In this document: one piece after another, positions 21,125 through 31,943 of the stretch
Layout of the letters: every line of letters begins with the position of its first letter
How positions within the stretch are numbered: the first letter of the stretch is position 1
NCBI GenBank assembly: GCA_021029095.1
Contig: JAJOHG010000126.1
Span: 1-64,000 of the forward strand
Origin: Phellopilus nigrolimitatus
Lineage: Eukaryota > Basidiomycota > Agaricomycetes > Hymenochaetales > Hymenochaetaceae
Length of the DNA: 64,000 nucleotides
Direction: 5' to 3'
Made by a program: the position numbers and the translations under genes
The notes under the pieces: generated by a model
Seen by the model: only the letters and a program-made list of their open reading frames with translations
Database searches by the model: none
What the model was told of the DNA's origin: nothing

Positions 21125-21931
21125 TTGAGTCAGCGCAGGAAAGGCGTCTAGGAGAAGAGATTTCCTTTCAGAGACCGGCCATAAAGCTCTGGGCTGATCA
21201 GTTCATTGAAATAGGATTGAGAGCAGAAGAGCAGAGAGCGGATTCCGTAGTCTGGAAAAGGTTCTGAAACAGAAAATTGAAGCTCCGCGGCGTGGTTGAT
21301 CACAAACGTGGTCGTGCGAAATTGCCAAACATGTGATTACTGTAATAAGAAATTTGGTGGCATCGTAGGTGAATCTGGTTTTTCCCTCTACAGTAGACTG
21401 CCTGGTAATGCAAGATATAATCTTATGCTGAGTTCCCGACCTACGCGTACATGCCGAATATTTCGCCATGAACGAGCTGAGGTCTTCCAGCTGGGCCACT
21501 CATCTTTCCACAGGTACAATAAGGTGGTTCCTGAAGCAATTCAATGTCATCTTTGATTGCTTATTGAGCACAGTTTGTATACAGGCACCCGCAGTCAAGC
21601 TGACTGACGCCTTCCGGGCGGCGCTCGCTTGGCGCGAATCTGTGGCTCTGTCTGCATTCAATATTTTGCACCAGCGTTCTCCTATGACAGGCTTTCACTG
21701 CAATAAAATTTCCCCTGTGCTGACTGTAAGCGACTGGAATTCGCCCGGAGGCTTCATGTAAGGATTATTTGACGAAGGTGACGTTCTTGCTTGAAATTGC
21801 ATCGATATCGATAGATGGCAGACGGGCGCTCTCACAACCTTCCTTAGTGCGACTGGTGACTGGGTCACTATAAAAAGAGGCGAACATAGTGTTGTTACTT
21901 TCAATAGCACTTTGAAGCAACTACAATTGCA
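21125..21931. other. Divergent promoter region between K1 and NmrA-like gene A
   Basis: It separates minus-strand K1 from plus-strand reductase A and probably contains 5' exon sequence of K1 (the phrase FRTFSRLRNPLSAL reads on the minus strand near 21.25 kb). The counterpart is 51.05-51.7 kb. No other gene seen. Confidence 0.5.
21869..21876 (+). promoter_or_regulatory. TATA box of NmrA-like gene A
   Basis: TATAAAAA lies 56 bp upstream of the ATG at 21932. A TATAAAG box occupies the comparable place upstream of the mirrored gene D (near 51.1 kb, minus strand). Confidence 0.6.
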
Positions 21932-22958
21932 ATGTCTGGATACAAGAACTTCGCAGTTGCCGGCGCGGGCAACATCGGCAAATTCATCGTTGAAGCACTC
22001 CTCGATAAAAAGGCGTCGGGCGCCGTCTCGTCCGTCTCAGTCTTGACACGTAATGTGAGCAGCGCCTCTACTTACTCGCCATACAACCATGTTCATTTAG
22101 TTTGCTCAGTCCGGCAGCCACGAGGAGCTTGGAGCGAAAGGCGTGAAGCTCTTTACCGTCGACTACGCGTCCCCCGCTTCGCTCGCGACTGCTCTTGCTG
22201 GCGTAGACGTCCTCATCTCTGCCGTAAACGGACCTGCGGTCGCGCAGCAGGCGGAAATCGCGCGCGCAGCGAAGACCGCCGGCGTGCAGCTGTTTGTGCC
22301 CTCCGAGTTTGGGTCCCCAGGCATCTCCGCCGTAAAGGATGCACTCACAGATACCCTCACGGCGCTCGGGCTCCCGTATGCGGTGTTCCACACCGGGCTG
22401 TTCACCGATTTTATCTTCTCGCCGTGCGTTTATCAATGAATTTTCTCCTGCTTCTTGTAAACTAAATACTCGGCGTGATAGGGTCTTCGGATTCGACTTC
22501 AAGAACGGCAAGGCAAGCATTGGTGGCTCGGGCACTGCGCCCATTTCATTCACCCACCGCAATGACATCGGGAACTTCGTCGCTCACGTACTCACGGCCC
22601 TCCCGCGCGCCAAGATCGAAGGGCGCATATTCCGCATCGAGGGCGAGCGTCTCGTGCGTAGCCGTTCCAGTCCCAAGGTACAGGATTATTGACAAAGAAG
22701 CAATTCCAGAGTTTCAACCAGATCGTAGCCGATTATAGCGCGCGCACAGGTAAGCCGCTCGCCGTCACGCACCGCCCGCGCGCCGAGTTCGAGGCGGCGG
22801 TTGCGAAGAACCCGGCGGACATCGCGTCGTTCCTCATCCTGGAATTCGACGCGGGCAAGTGCATCGTCGGCAAGCCAGATGAGCTAACGAACAACGATTG
22901 GCCCGAGTGGAAGCCCGCGAAGGTCGTTGACACCATTGTCGAGATCTATGGTCATTGA
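21932..22958 (+). CDS. NmrA-like / isoflavone-reductase-like NAD(P)-binding protein A (285 aa)
   Basis: Exons 21932-22054, 22110-22423, 22482-22653 and 22710-22958 join in phase (55-58 nt introns) into 285 residues. The N-terminus MSGYKNFAVAGAGNIGKF has the Rossmann dinucleotide loop GxGxxG. LFVPSEFG and the WPEWKP segment near the C-terminus match the NmrA-like/PCBER-type atypical short-chain dehydrogenase family. The family includes aromatic reductases and redox-sensing NmrA regulators, so substrate and role stay open. The protein is shorter than many members (about 300-320 aa) because exon 3 lacks the GLAEA segment that B and C carry. D in the other arm has the same exon lengths. No signal peptide; presumably cytosolic. 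Confidence 0.88.
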
Positions 22959-23061
22959 GTTTAACTCTTGTGTAATGAAACGGGAAAGGAAACCATTGGG
23001 AATGTTTGTTGGTTTTTGTACGAAGGCCATGTATTTTATTGTTCTTTGCGTAAGTCATGAC

Positions 23062-23360
23062 AGCCGCGGGTCAGATTGAAACGAAATGAGCTCAGAAGGA
23101 CTCGGCGAAATTTCGACGCGTATCGGATGGCGCCGCCTGTTCAACTGTACTTTGTCTGCTGGCAAAATTTCTCGACTGAAAGCATTTCGGAACATATTCA
23201 GGTTGAGCAATGTACAAGCAGTAAATAGACAAAACTAGACTTTGACTTTACACGCAGGCACAAATACTTTCTCGCCGGCACATTGTGATACATATTTCGT
23301 GCATATTTATTCTACACACCTTCGGATGCATATAGTGGATGTTGATCCTAACAACCCGAC
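23062..23360. repeat. Left-arm-specific insertion of about 300 bp
   Basis: Downstream of gene A the left arm is collinear with the right arm (rc of about 49.9 kb) up to TAAGTCATGAC, then carries about 300 bp absent from the right arm, then resumes at ATAGACGTCGAG. A GAC triplet flanks both sides. No convincing terminal inverted repeats were seen. It could be a small element inserted here or DNA lost from the other arm. The rest of 22959-23907 has no gene. Confidence 0.55.
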
Positions 23361-23907
23361 ATAGACGTCGAGTCGGCACTTCCAACACGCGCCAAATTTG
23401 GCTTAGTCCGGGTAACTTGTGAAATGTTTCGTTTCAATCTGACCGCGACGACTGTCATTATTTTGGAAATGGCAGTAAAAAAAGTCAAAGTCCCTGCTCT
23501 TTTGTCCCAATTATATGTTACTCTCCTCAGAACTGAACAGATTAAACTTTCTTCGAATGACGAGCTCACGAGCACGAACTCAAAGAGGGCCAGCGATCAA
23601 AAGTTAAGTAGTGGCTCGGCTACTATAGATTATGTAGCTAACCAGAGACTGGAAACTCTGCAGTGCATACAAGTATTCGGAGCTAGAGCTTTGCATTCCC
23701 AATGTTGTGGTCAAGCCATATCTAATGATTCTGTCTGCGGCGTGGTACCGATAAATATAATAAAGATAATTGAGAGACGTGTTCATCCACCATCCGCTAT
23801 CCATTGGTATTCTTTAGGTTTCCCGTCCCATTCAAGGTGCAGCTTGTCCAAACAGGAGAAGTCGGCGATGAAATGCTACGTTGCACAGGACCTACACCCG
23901 CACTGCA

Positions 23908-25249
23908 TCAAGCAGTCGGCTTCGCTGTAGGCCTTTCCATACGCGACTTCAGGAATTCCATGCCCGCCTGAAGGTACTCTGCATACACGCCTATGCACAT
24001 GTCCTCAAGTTGGTCATATAATCCATGTTCCTCGTTGGCGAAAACAGAATCGGCGATGACATCTTCCAGAGACTCATGCGGGCTGTCTTCGACAAAATCC
24101 AGCAGAAACGTATCGAGTCGCTCCGCGGCTTCCCGGGCGACAGACAACCACTTTGAGACCAAAGGCAAGAGCAGCACGAATGGTTTGGAGAACGTCATTG
24201 CATTTATCGATAATTTCGATAGGTCGTAAATGATGCCGGTCTTTCCATCAAGAACCTGACGTAATTTGTCGGCGGTCAAACGTTCGATCCAAAAAGCCTC
24301 GAGTTTTGAGGGATTTTCTAGCTTGTGTAAAGCACACCACAAAACCACCCATGCGAATGATTCAAGGTCGTCAATGGCCGTGTGCAGAATGAACTCGTCT
24401 AGGATCCAACCTCGAGTAATTCGTTGTGACATAAACGGCAAAGTTCCCTTTGAATGAAGCCGTCCTTAGTTCTCAAGAGTCGAGGGCTTCTTTCGCGCAG
24501 TGATAAGTACGTACCGAGCGGTCTCTCCCTGCCTCACGGCCCTTCCTCCACTCAACCGCCTGATCGCCATCGATGATGAAACCCAAGCATTCATTCATAT
24601 GCTCCGATAGGAAATTAAGTTCGCCCGTCTTTTGAAGTCTGACGCTCGGGTGTCAGCTCGACTCCCATAGTAAGGATGAAACGGCACACTTAGGATGGGA
24701 AAGGCAACTATTCGTCTTCTGTATATCACCGCGAATGAGCTGCACCACTTCCGGCATTCTTAAGACATTATCACAGGAAATATCCTGATGCAGATAACCT
24801 ATCAAGAACAAATTTAAGTGGCCTGCATAATCTTGTTAGATTACAATATAGAAAAGACCGATGAAAAGCGTACCTATCATGCCATCTACAGCAGCGCGAG
24901 CGATGTCGTACGGTTCGGCACCGAGGAGACTCTCTCCCTCAGTTGAAGTGGCCAGGTAATTTTGGACAAGGCGTCCAATGCTCTGCATTCCGTAGTACTC
25001 ATTGCAAATTTGAACACTTCCCAAATCGCTGAAGATACGAATAGGAAGAGAGACAGTGAAACAACCAAGATCCAAAGTACTGGGAATGCCACGATGGCCT
25101 TGCACAGTCTGAAACATCTTCATCACGATATATGTTCGCGAAGACGAGTCCTGCGAGATATCGAAGTCTATATTGAGGGAAGAGCAAGGTGCACTGTAAT
25201 AGCCACACTCGGGTTTGCCCTTACTTGCTAGTTGCTGAGTACGATCCAT
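23908..25249 (-). CDS. FunK1 fungal-type protein kinase-like, copy K2; catalytic Asp retained
   Basis: Same exon layout as K1: a first block (upstream homology reaches about 25315, so the true 5' end is unsure), a catalytic-loop block with YLHQDISCDN (Asp codon 24782-24784), a block with FIIDGDQAVEW, and a last exon of about 24447-23908 beginning GTLPFMS and containing DDLESFAWVVLWCALHKLENP. Of the three longer copies in the window this is the only one that keeps the HxD aspartate. The first intron has a GT donor (GTACGC). Length and motif order fit FunK1, a kinase family expanded in Agaricomycetes; a classical N-lobe lysine motif is not evident. Its mirror partner is K3. Confidence 0.68.
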
Positions 25250-25319
25250 CTTGACCGAGCGAAAGTTGGGAACAAAGTCGTCGACAGCTTTGTCAAAATT
25301 GATTTCCGCCTGAGTCTGT

Positions 25320-27165
25320 ATGGGAAAGATGACCAGTTCATTGAGATTCGATTCAGAGCGGGGGAGCGGGTTTCATGGTCTCGGAAAAGAATCTGAAACA
25401 GAAGGATTGAAGGTCGTGGGAACCAGCGCCAGATCCAATCACGTGATCACTGCGAAATCGTGCGAAATTTGCAACAATGCAAGGAACTCCAAGTTCACTA
25501 TCACATTGGAAATACTACGACTTCTTAGCTTATTCTTCATCTCATAAATTGGATGAATTATTGTCGACGATGATCATGGCGGTAAGGACGGAGGTGAAGA
25601 CCCCAAGCTGAGCTGGTAGTATTTTCTAGCGCCACATACTGGCAATAATGGCCTATCGCATGGAACTCGAGCATCTACCAAGAAATAAAATCAATGTGCC
25701 ACCTTGTTGTGTCATGAGACCTGTCAGAAGCATGTTTTTCATCATTAGCGTCCACTCTTATTCACACAGTTCCTGCACCAGCTTCTATAAAATGTTCTCC
25801 CCATCTGCCCCGGTTCTCCTCCTCGTCTGACGGAGCATGTGGTCAGAAGGTGGCCTGCTTGCAAGGAGGTCGAAAAGAGACGCACAATGAGAGGCGCAAC
25901 AGTTCATGGTGCTAATGAGATATTCTAATACGGCTGCGGGGCGGCGTGTGCAAGCCCTGCGTTGGACGCGAAAGACGGCACATATGTACCAGTGTGCACG
26001 CATGCCGCGGAGAATTGATCTGCATATGTCCTCGCTGAGGGAACTGACCAACTGGAGCAGTACCCACGATTTACAGTCGGATTGGACACAAATTGCGTTC
26101 GTCAAACTTCAGCGTAGTATTTCGTCAGGGTGCCCGTTTCAGCTGTCAATTTCTCCTTGTTTGGGTCGATATATTGATCTCTGCTTGACGGACTACGTTT
26201 CCTGTCAAGTCACAGTTGTAGCTTCCCGCGAAAACTTGTTATGGATTTCATACTTTAAAAAGGAATAGCCTCGCCTTCCGTTGAATATCAAGTATGTGGC
26301 TCACCCAACGGTCCAGTAATCCTTGAATGCCCTAGGATGGACGCACGTTGCGTTATTGGCAGACTTTGAATAAAAACATGTTGTTTTATGATTGATTTTG
26401 TTCTCATGGCAGAGCAGGGCATCAACTGCGTCCGGCGAAAACATGCATGCGCGCCCACCAATCGCATGGTTCCATGTTTGGCTAATTTCTGCTTCTAATT
26501 TTTTATCTTTTCTTTTTTCTCGGGGTCGCATTACCAATTCCGCTTTGATTCCTGCTCTGATAGCTCGTGTAAAGACAACCTTCTTCCTCGGCGATCTCCG
26601 CTATGAAGTCCTGGAAGCTCAAGGTACCGTAGGCCTAACCCAAGGAACAAGGAAAGACCAGAAACTCGAGAATCCAATTTACAAACTGACGTCAAGAGAT
26701 GCTCTTGGCGCTTCTGTCGAGCATAAGTTTCTGACTGTTTCTTCACTCGAAAGTCGGCGCAGTGGAAAAATGGCGTTGACATTAACGACGTGCGGGACCA
26801 TAGCGCCACGGGCGACAGCTTCAATCGAGGTCCGTTTGTGGCAAGCCACAAGCTCTTTTCGTGCAAAGAAGTTGGACTCAACTCTTCTCATCGTAGAAAA
26901 CACTTCCGGAAAACAGCATGCTTTTGAAGTGTTCTGAGTCGAGCACGCGCCGACTTCAGAATTCAGTTGTTAGGCTACCAATCGACAAGGGCGAGGATCT
27001 CCTTGTGCTTCTTCGAATAAATAGTATGCTAACACAACCTCACTTTCTTTCAATATCGAAGACTGCCAGCGTCGACCCAGCGATCTTGGCCCTAATGACT
27101 AGTGCAGCTATATCGATCGACCCAAGCATAACACCATGCTCCCCGGGCTCCCCGTCTCGCTGCAC
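25320..27165. other. Intergenic, 1.8 kb, mirrored at about 45.5-47.0 kb; no gene seen
   Basis: It lies between the start of K2 and hydrophobin-like gene 1. Short open frames (for example 26392-26937) show no family motif and are not conserved as frames in the mirror copy, although the DNA is similar. The segment around 26.64-26.9 kb has relatives at 45.75-45.99 kb (inverted, same arm pair) and, more weakly, at 52.18-52.34 kb. Confidence 0.5.
26838..26860 (+). promoter_or_regulatory. Palindromic element upstream of hydrophobin-like gene 1
   Basis: GTGGCAAGCCAC followed by AAGCTCTTTTC. GTGGC and GCCAC form a perfect inverted repeat around AA. Similar sequence is found upstream of hydrophobin-like genes 2 (near 45.78 kb, minus strand) and 4 (59476-59511). 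A binding site is inferred only from recurrence. Confidence 0.35.
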
Positions 27166-27171
27166 TATAAA
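27166..27171 (+). promoter_or_regulatory. TATA box of hydrophobin-like gene 1
   Basis: TATAAA 85 bp before the ATG, in the context CACTATAAAGGCTGG, which is shared with gene 2 (minus strand, 45448-45453). Confidence 0.65.
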
Positions 27172-27255
27172 GGCTGGAAGCTTTTCGTTATCAAAGCCCA
27201 CCCTTACTTCCACACAATAAAAACAACGTCCAATTTACCAACTTCGCAAAACAAA

Positions 27256-27633
27256 ATGCTCGTTATCTTTGCAAAGGACGTCCTCTCCGCCGTCTTTGCG
27301 GCATCTCTGATCGTGCTCTCGCACGCTGCCCCACAAGCGGCGCAGTGCGCCAGTGGCGTCTTGAGCTGCTGCAATCTTCCATCCGTGCGTTTTCCCTCAA
27401 ACACTTCCCCAACCTCGCAAGCTAAAGCGCATTCGCCGTTGCAGGTCCTCCCGGGTGGCTTTCCGGAGTGCGTGTTCGCCAGCCCTAACGCTTTCCCTTG
27501 CCCTGCGAATGCAGCGCTCGCATGCTGCGACAGTACGTTCATCGTACTCTACTCTTTGATAAATGGAGTTTAAGCATTCGTGACTTTTGCTTTCGCTTTC
27601 GCAGACGTGGGCCTCAACTGCACTCGCCTGTGA
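27256..27633 (+). CDS. Hydrophobin-like small secreted 8-cysteine protein 1 (81 aa)
   Basis: Exons 27256-27384, 27445-27532 and 27605-27633 give 81 residues. A signal peptide (about residues 1-25, ending near SHAAPQ) precedes a cysteine pattern C-X6-CC-X12-C-X9-C-X7-CC-X5-C, i.e. the eight-cysteine order of hydrophobins. The C3-C4 loop is only 12 residues, far shorter than in class I hydrophobins (about 28-39), so this is a short hydrophobin-like secreted protein rather than a typical hydrophobin. Likely destination is the cell wall or medium; surface activity is a family inference. It has a TATA box at 27166 and a mirror partner at 44986-45363. Confidence 0.82.
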
Positions 27634-28500
27634 TTGTGCAATGAGTCGCACTTACATATGTACTTCATAAGCCGGCCGTCTTCGTACTGCATTCCGTCGA
27701 ATTTCTTGATACGCCAGTAAGGCCGAGTCTGTAATAATAAAGCTGTGATTAAGTGGCGGTCTTTCGGTGTAATACCCCGACCCTATACGAACAATTCATA
27801 CAGTTGAGAATTTTGAATGCTTGCAGGTAGAATTCTTCAGCAAAGCAAGTTTTGTACTGAGGGTCTGGATGGGAACGCGCCACCATCGAGTCCTACGGCT
27901 AGTCAATGTCGAGAGATCACTGTGAGTGTTCCTGGTAATACATATACCAGTTGTATTCCAGTCCGCGGACTCCACTTTCCAGTTGTCCAATGACACTTTG
28001 TCAAGTATAACCAGCGTCAGCGATATTTCTGAAGTCCAGGGGTATCTGCCAGTGAGAAAGCAGTAGAAAATTATAAAGACGGCGTGTTCTGCTCGGTGAT
28101 GTCTAGGTTGACGACAAGACTGGTACATGATACCGTAGTTGACGAAGGGGACAGTTCAGTGAATGGTGGTAGCAAAATATACATGCTCGCAGAGTTGTAG
28201 CCCTGGGGAAAATAAGTCCTCTGACTTGAGTCGATGCGATCGAAATTTTTGCAGAAAGGATGGCGAGTATGTCGAGCGCGCAAATTATGATATTCTGAGC
28301 AGAGGTGTCCACATAGTATAATGGACGGCGTACGCGAGGGGAACGAGACGATGCGATTGTACGGCGAAAAGCAGCATGAGGAAGCGTATAATACAAATCG
28401 TCGACTGAGGACACAACAGGCGCCGGAAAGACAGCGGTTACTTCTGCGTCACGTAAATTGGTGGAACGCTTTTGCTAGAGGCCGGACCCAGTTTGATGGC
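27634..28500. repeat. Non-genic segment present in both arms and, partly, beside gene C
   Basis: About 27.80-28.46 kb is similar to the inverted stretch 44.15-44.83 kb and to 40.0-40.5 kb (same orientation as 44.2 kb). A recognisable common block is TCCAGTCCGCGGACTCC with GTATAACCAGCGTCA. Short frames exist (28103-28414, minus) but no protein family is recognised. Unknown role; possibly a dead gene or element duplicated with the cluster. Confidence 0.45.
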
Positions 28501-28514
28501 TCTTTTCAATTCTT

Positions 28515-28690
28515 TTCCAGCTTCAAATTGAGTACTGGTATTGACACGGGAGAGGCCCTGAGTTTGGCGTGCCTGTTCGAGGTTAGTTGGGAGCCAGAAA
28601 ATCCATCGTGACTGACGGACACGGAAGCAAGCTTTCTGGACCAGAGGTCAGCACGCACTTGCATGCGAGATTTTGTCGCCTTTCAGCTAC
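28515..28690 (-). pseudogene. Fragment of the OB-fold gene (left arm)
   Basis: The sequence matches the exon 1/intron 1/exon 2 part of the OB-fold gene (18.67-18.89 kb), including an intron-like GTGCGT...CAG stretch, so it was copied as DNA. After the splice the frame meets a stop within about ten codons (APN then TAA), because bases around the KEGTLI codons are deleted. It is not translatable as the parent protein. Confidence 0.65.
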
Positions 28691-28728
28691 CAATACAGGT
28701 TCCTAGTTAATGCAATACACTTCAGAGT

Positions 28729-30136
28729 TCAATCGTCGTCCGCAGTGCGCGGCTTCTTGCTCGGCCGCCTGCTCGAACCAGCAGCAAAAGGCTCGCTGTC
28801 GTCGTCGCCCGCCACGGCCCTTGCCTGGCTCCTGTCGCGCGCTGCCGACGCCCGCTTGCGGCGCTGGTACTCCTTGTCGCGCGCCTTCTTCTGCTGCGCC
28901 GCGCTGAGCTCCTGCTGGCTGCGCGCGCTCGGCGGGGGAAGCACGACCGTCGTCAACCCCGGCGTCGGCCCGCGCGAGCCGCCCAGCAGACTCAGCGTCC
29001 CGCCCGAGGACGAGAGAGGGCCGTCGGCCATGGTGTCTGCGTCTGCGTCTGTGTCGCCGAGCAGCTCGAGGCTCTGTGTGCACGGCGCAAAACCCGTCAA
29101 TAAATTATGTCCCTTGCATAAATTAAGCTCCCGCGGGTCGCGGGGAGAGTACACGGGGCGAAGGGGGGAAATACGGGAGTGCGCCGCGCACCTTTTGGTA
29201 GGTCATCGAGCTGTTCGAGAAGACGCGGTCGGCGTCTGTGATCTCGTGCCTGCGCCGGCCGACGTTCTGCGTCTTGAGGTAGCCATCGAAGCCTTGAATG
29301 ATGTTTCCGCCACTGTGCTGCGCGGTCTCGGAGAGGTAGGAGCCCTCGAAGTTGTAGATCTGGACCTCAAGCTGCGCCTTTTTATAGGCGGGGAGGATAG
29401 CTGGCGTCAGCGCGTCACAAGGTGTACAATAGGATAGAAACAGAGATAGCACCGGGCGGCAATTGTCAGAAGGAACAATTACAATTGATAGGGTGTGCCA
29501 TATGACTCGGAATGTCGGAAAGAACGAAGGGCTCACCAGTTGTCTGTCGACCGCGCGCTTCTTCTGCAGGGAGAGTATAAGCTCCTTGCGGGCGGTCTCG
29601 TAGCGTAACTTGTCCTCTGCAGTCGGGACTGCACCTGCACTTCCGTTGCTGTCCATCGCGCTTGTTTTCGGAGTCAGCGTCTGCTCGTCGTCGCCGTTGT
29701 CGGGAGAGTCACTGGAGTTGTCTTCGTGGTTGATGTATGTTGACGCGTCTGTCAGCGGGTCTCGTGTATGGGTCTCAGGTTCGACAGGATGAGCCACTGG
29801 CGAAGTGACCACCGAGAATGTGTCTGACACGGGTGCTTTTCTCGGTCGGCCTCTTCCCCGACGAGGTAGTTCCAGCGCACCAATGACTGGAGCCTCTTTA
29901 TCGGTTATTTCCTCCTGCTCCAGACGTCCTTGTCGGCGAGGTGCTTGAAGAGGAGGTGCTTGAGCAACGGTCGCGTCTGGAGTCGGATGCTTCCTGTGTC
30001 GACCGCGTCCTCGACGAGAAGTTACAAGTTCGGCTTGCAGCGGATCGGCCACTGTCAGACTCTGATCGCCGGTCTTCCCATCAGTTTCCCGTACACCGAA
30101 ACTATTCGACTCCGAGCAGGCTGACTCGGAGCTCAT
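28729..30136 (-). CDS. EAF6: Eaf6/MEAF6-family histone acetyltransferase subunit with N-terminal AT-hooks, left copy (376 aa)
   Basis: Exons 30136-29537, 29377-29192 and 29073-28729 (introns 159 and 118 nt). The Eaf6 (NuA4) domain runs from about residue 165: AEDKLRYETARKEL, then EVQIYNFEGSYLSET, NIIQGFDGYLK and DADRVFSNSS, matching human MEAF6 line by line. The C-terminal tail is basic with QQKKARDKEYQRRKR. Eaf6 is a small scaffold subunit of NuA4 and MYST-type H4/H3 acetyltransferase complexes in the nucleus. An N-terminal extension of about 160 residues carries two AT-hooks; the second is RGRGRPRK, while the first has GRP changed to GRH in this copy. An internal Met (MDSNGS, residue 161) would give a classical Eaf6 without the extension. 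Intron 1 is in frame and stop-free. Confidence 0.85.
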
Positions 30137-30867
30137 CGTTGTCAGTACTTAGACGAAGAAAATATATCTGACCAGTCCTGAGGCGAGTCACTCTTAAATG
30201 ACTTGATTGTTTTTTAGAAGTACAAAAGTGATATTGGTATGAAGGTAACTGACAAACGTTCATAACGAGCTCCGTTTCGACAATCTTCAGTATGAACGAG
30301 CCTCACAGCCCCCAGCCGGGCCACTCACTTTTCCAACAGCTCACTCGAGTGATAATAGGATTGTTCCTGAAAACACCGTCATTCCATGTCATCTTTTGGA
30401 TGCTTGTTGACGAAAATAAACGTCAGTGGCCTTCAATTCAATAGTCAAGAAGGATGACACCCGAGGGTACATCAACTGTATGCATCCTCGAACAAGTTCC
30501 CATTCCTCAAATTCAAAGCTGACTGACGTCTTTCCATCTTCGCTTTTCGCGAGAACTGCGCCTTCTACGTCAGCTTAGTCAGCATGTTCCATTTTGGGGG
30601 TCTCGTAACGATAGTTTTCCACATCCGGGCATGCGTTGACTGGAATTTACTCCCGACTTTCCATTCTCGGGTTTCCGAGTCGGAGGCGTCTGAAGATCGT
30701 CTCGCGTAAGCCCGAGGATGGACTTGCAATTGCGTCGATGTCGCGTTCAATGGCCCGGCGCTCGCATTCGCAGCTTATTCTGGACTGGCTGGAGTACATA
30801 AAGAGGGGGAGCAGGATTTCAGTGCTCTCAGATTGACTAGTACTTTGAAGCATCTACTACAATTGCA
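30137..30867. other. Divergent promoter region between Eaf6-L and NmrA-like gene B
   Basis: Near-identical in inverted orientation to 41764-42503. Short open frames have no motif. It should hold both promoters. Confidence 0.6.
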
Positions 30868-31943
30868 ATGTCTGGATACAAGAACTTCGCAGTCGCCGGC
30901 GCGGGCAACCTCGGCAAATTCATCATTGAAGCTCTCCTCGACAAGAAGACGTCGGGCGCCGTCTCCTCCGTCTCGGTCTTGACACGCTCGGTGAGCAAAA
31001 CGTCTATCTGTTCACCGTACAACCTTTGCTCATTCAGCTCTTTCAGTCCGGCGGCCACGAGGAGCTCGTCGCGAAAGGCGCGAAGCTCTCCGCCGTCGAC
31101 TACGCGTCCCACGCCTCGCTCGCGGGCGCGCTCGCAGGCATAGACGTCCTCGTCTCCACCATCGGCGGGCCCGCGATCGCACAGCAGGCGGACCTCGCGC
31201 GCGCGGCGAAGATCGCCGGCGTACGGCTGTTCGTGCCCTCCGAGTTCGGGAATCCGACAGATGGCGCGACGGCGGGCGTCTTCGCAGTGAAGGACGCACT
31301 TAAGGGCACGCTTGCGGAACTCGGGCTGCCGTACGCGGCGTTCTACACCGGGCCGTTCACCGACTTCATCTTCGCGCCGTGAGTCCGCCAATGCATATTT
31401 CTATTATATCAAGTGAGCTAAATCGTCGGCGCGGTAGGGGACTCGCGGAGGCCTTCGGATTCGATCTCAAGAACGGGAAGGCGAGCATCGGTGGCTCGGG
31501 CACTGTGCCCATCTCGTTCACCACCCGCGCGGACATCGGGCGCTTCGTCGCACACGCGCTCACGGCCCTCCCGCGCGCCAAGATCGAGGGGCGCATCTTC
31601 CGCATCGAGGGCGACCGCATCGTGCGTGGCCGTTTCGTCCATTCCAGTCTAGTTGGAGCGGGACGGTTGCTAAAACAACTGTGCTTTTCTTCAGACTCTC
31701 AATCAGATTGCAGCCGAGTACAGCGCACGCACGGGCAAACCGCTTGCCGTCACGCACCGCCCGCGCGCCGAGTTCGAGGCGGCGGTTGCGAAGAACCCGG
31801 CGGACTTGCCGTCGATCCTCCTCCTGGAGTGGGACGCGGGCAAGGGCGTCGTCGGCAAGCCAGACGAGCTGGGGAACGACGACTGGCCCGAGTGGAAGCC
31901 CGCGAAGGTCGTTGACACCATTGTCCAGATTTATGGTCATTGA
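30868..31943 (+). CDS. NmrA-like / isoflavone-reductase-like NAD(P)-binding protein B (295 aa)
   Basis: Exons 30868-30990, 31047-31378, 31438-31621 and 31695-31943. Rossmann loop GAGNLGKF, then VDYASHASLAGALAGIDVLVSTIGGP, LFVPSEFGNPTDGAT and the C-terminal WPEWKPAKVVDT. It differs from A by a six-residue NPTDGA stretch in exon 2 and a GLAEA stretch in exon 3, both shared with C. Acceptor choice for intron 1 is ambiguous: two in-phase AGs 12 nt apart would add LFQ plus one residue. Catalytic substrate unknown. Inner member of the left arm, partner of C. Confidence 0.88.
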
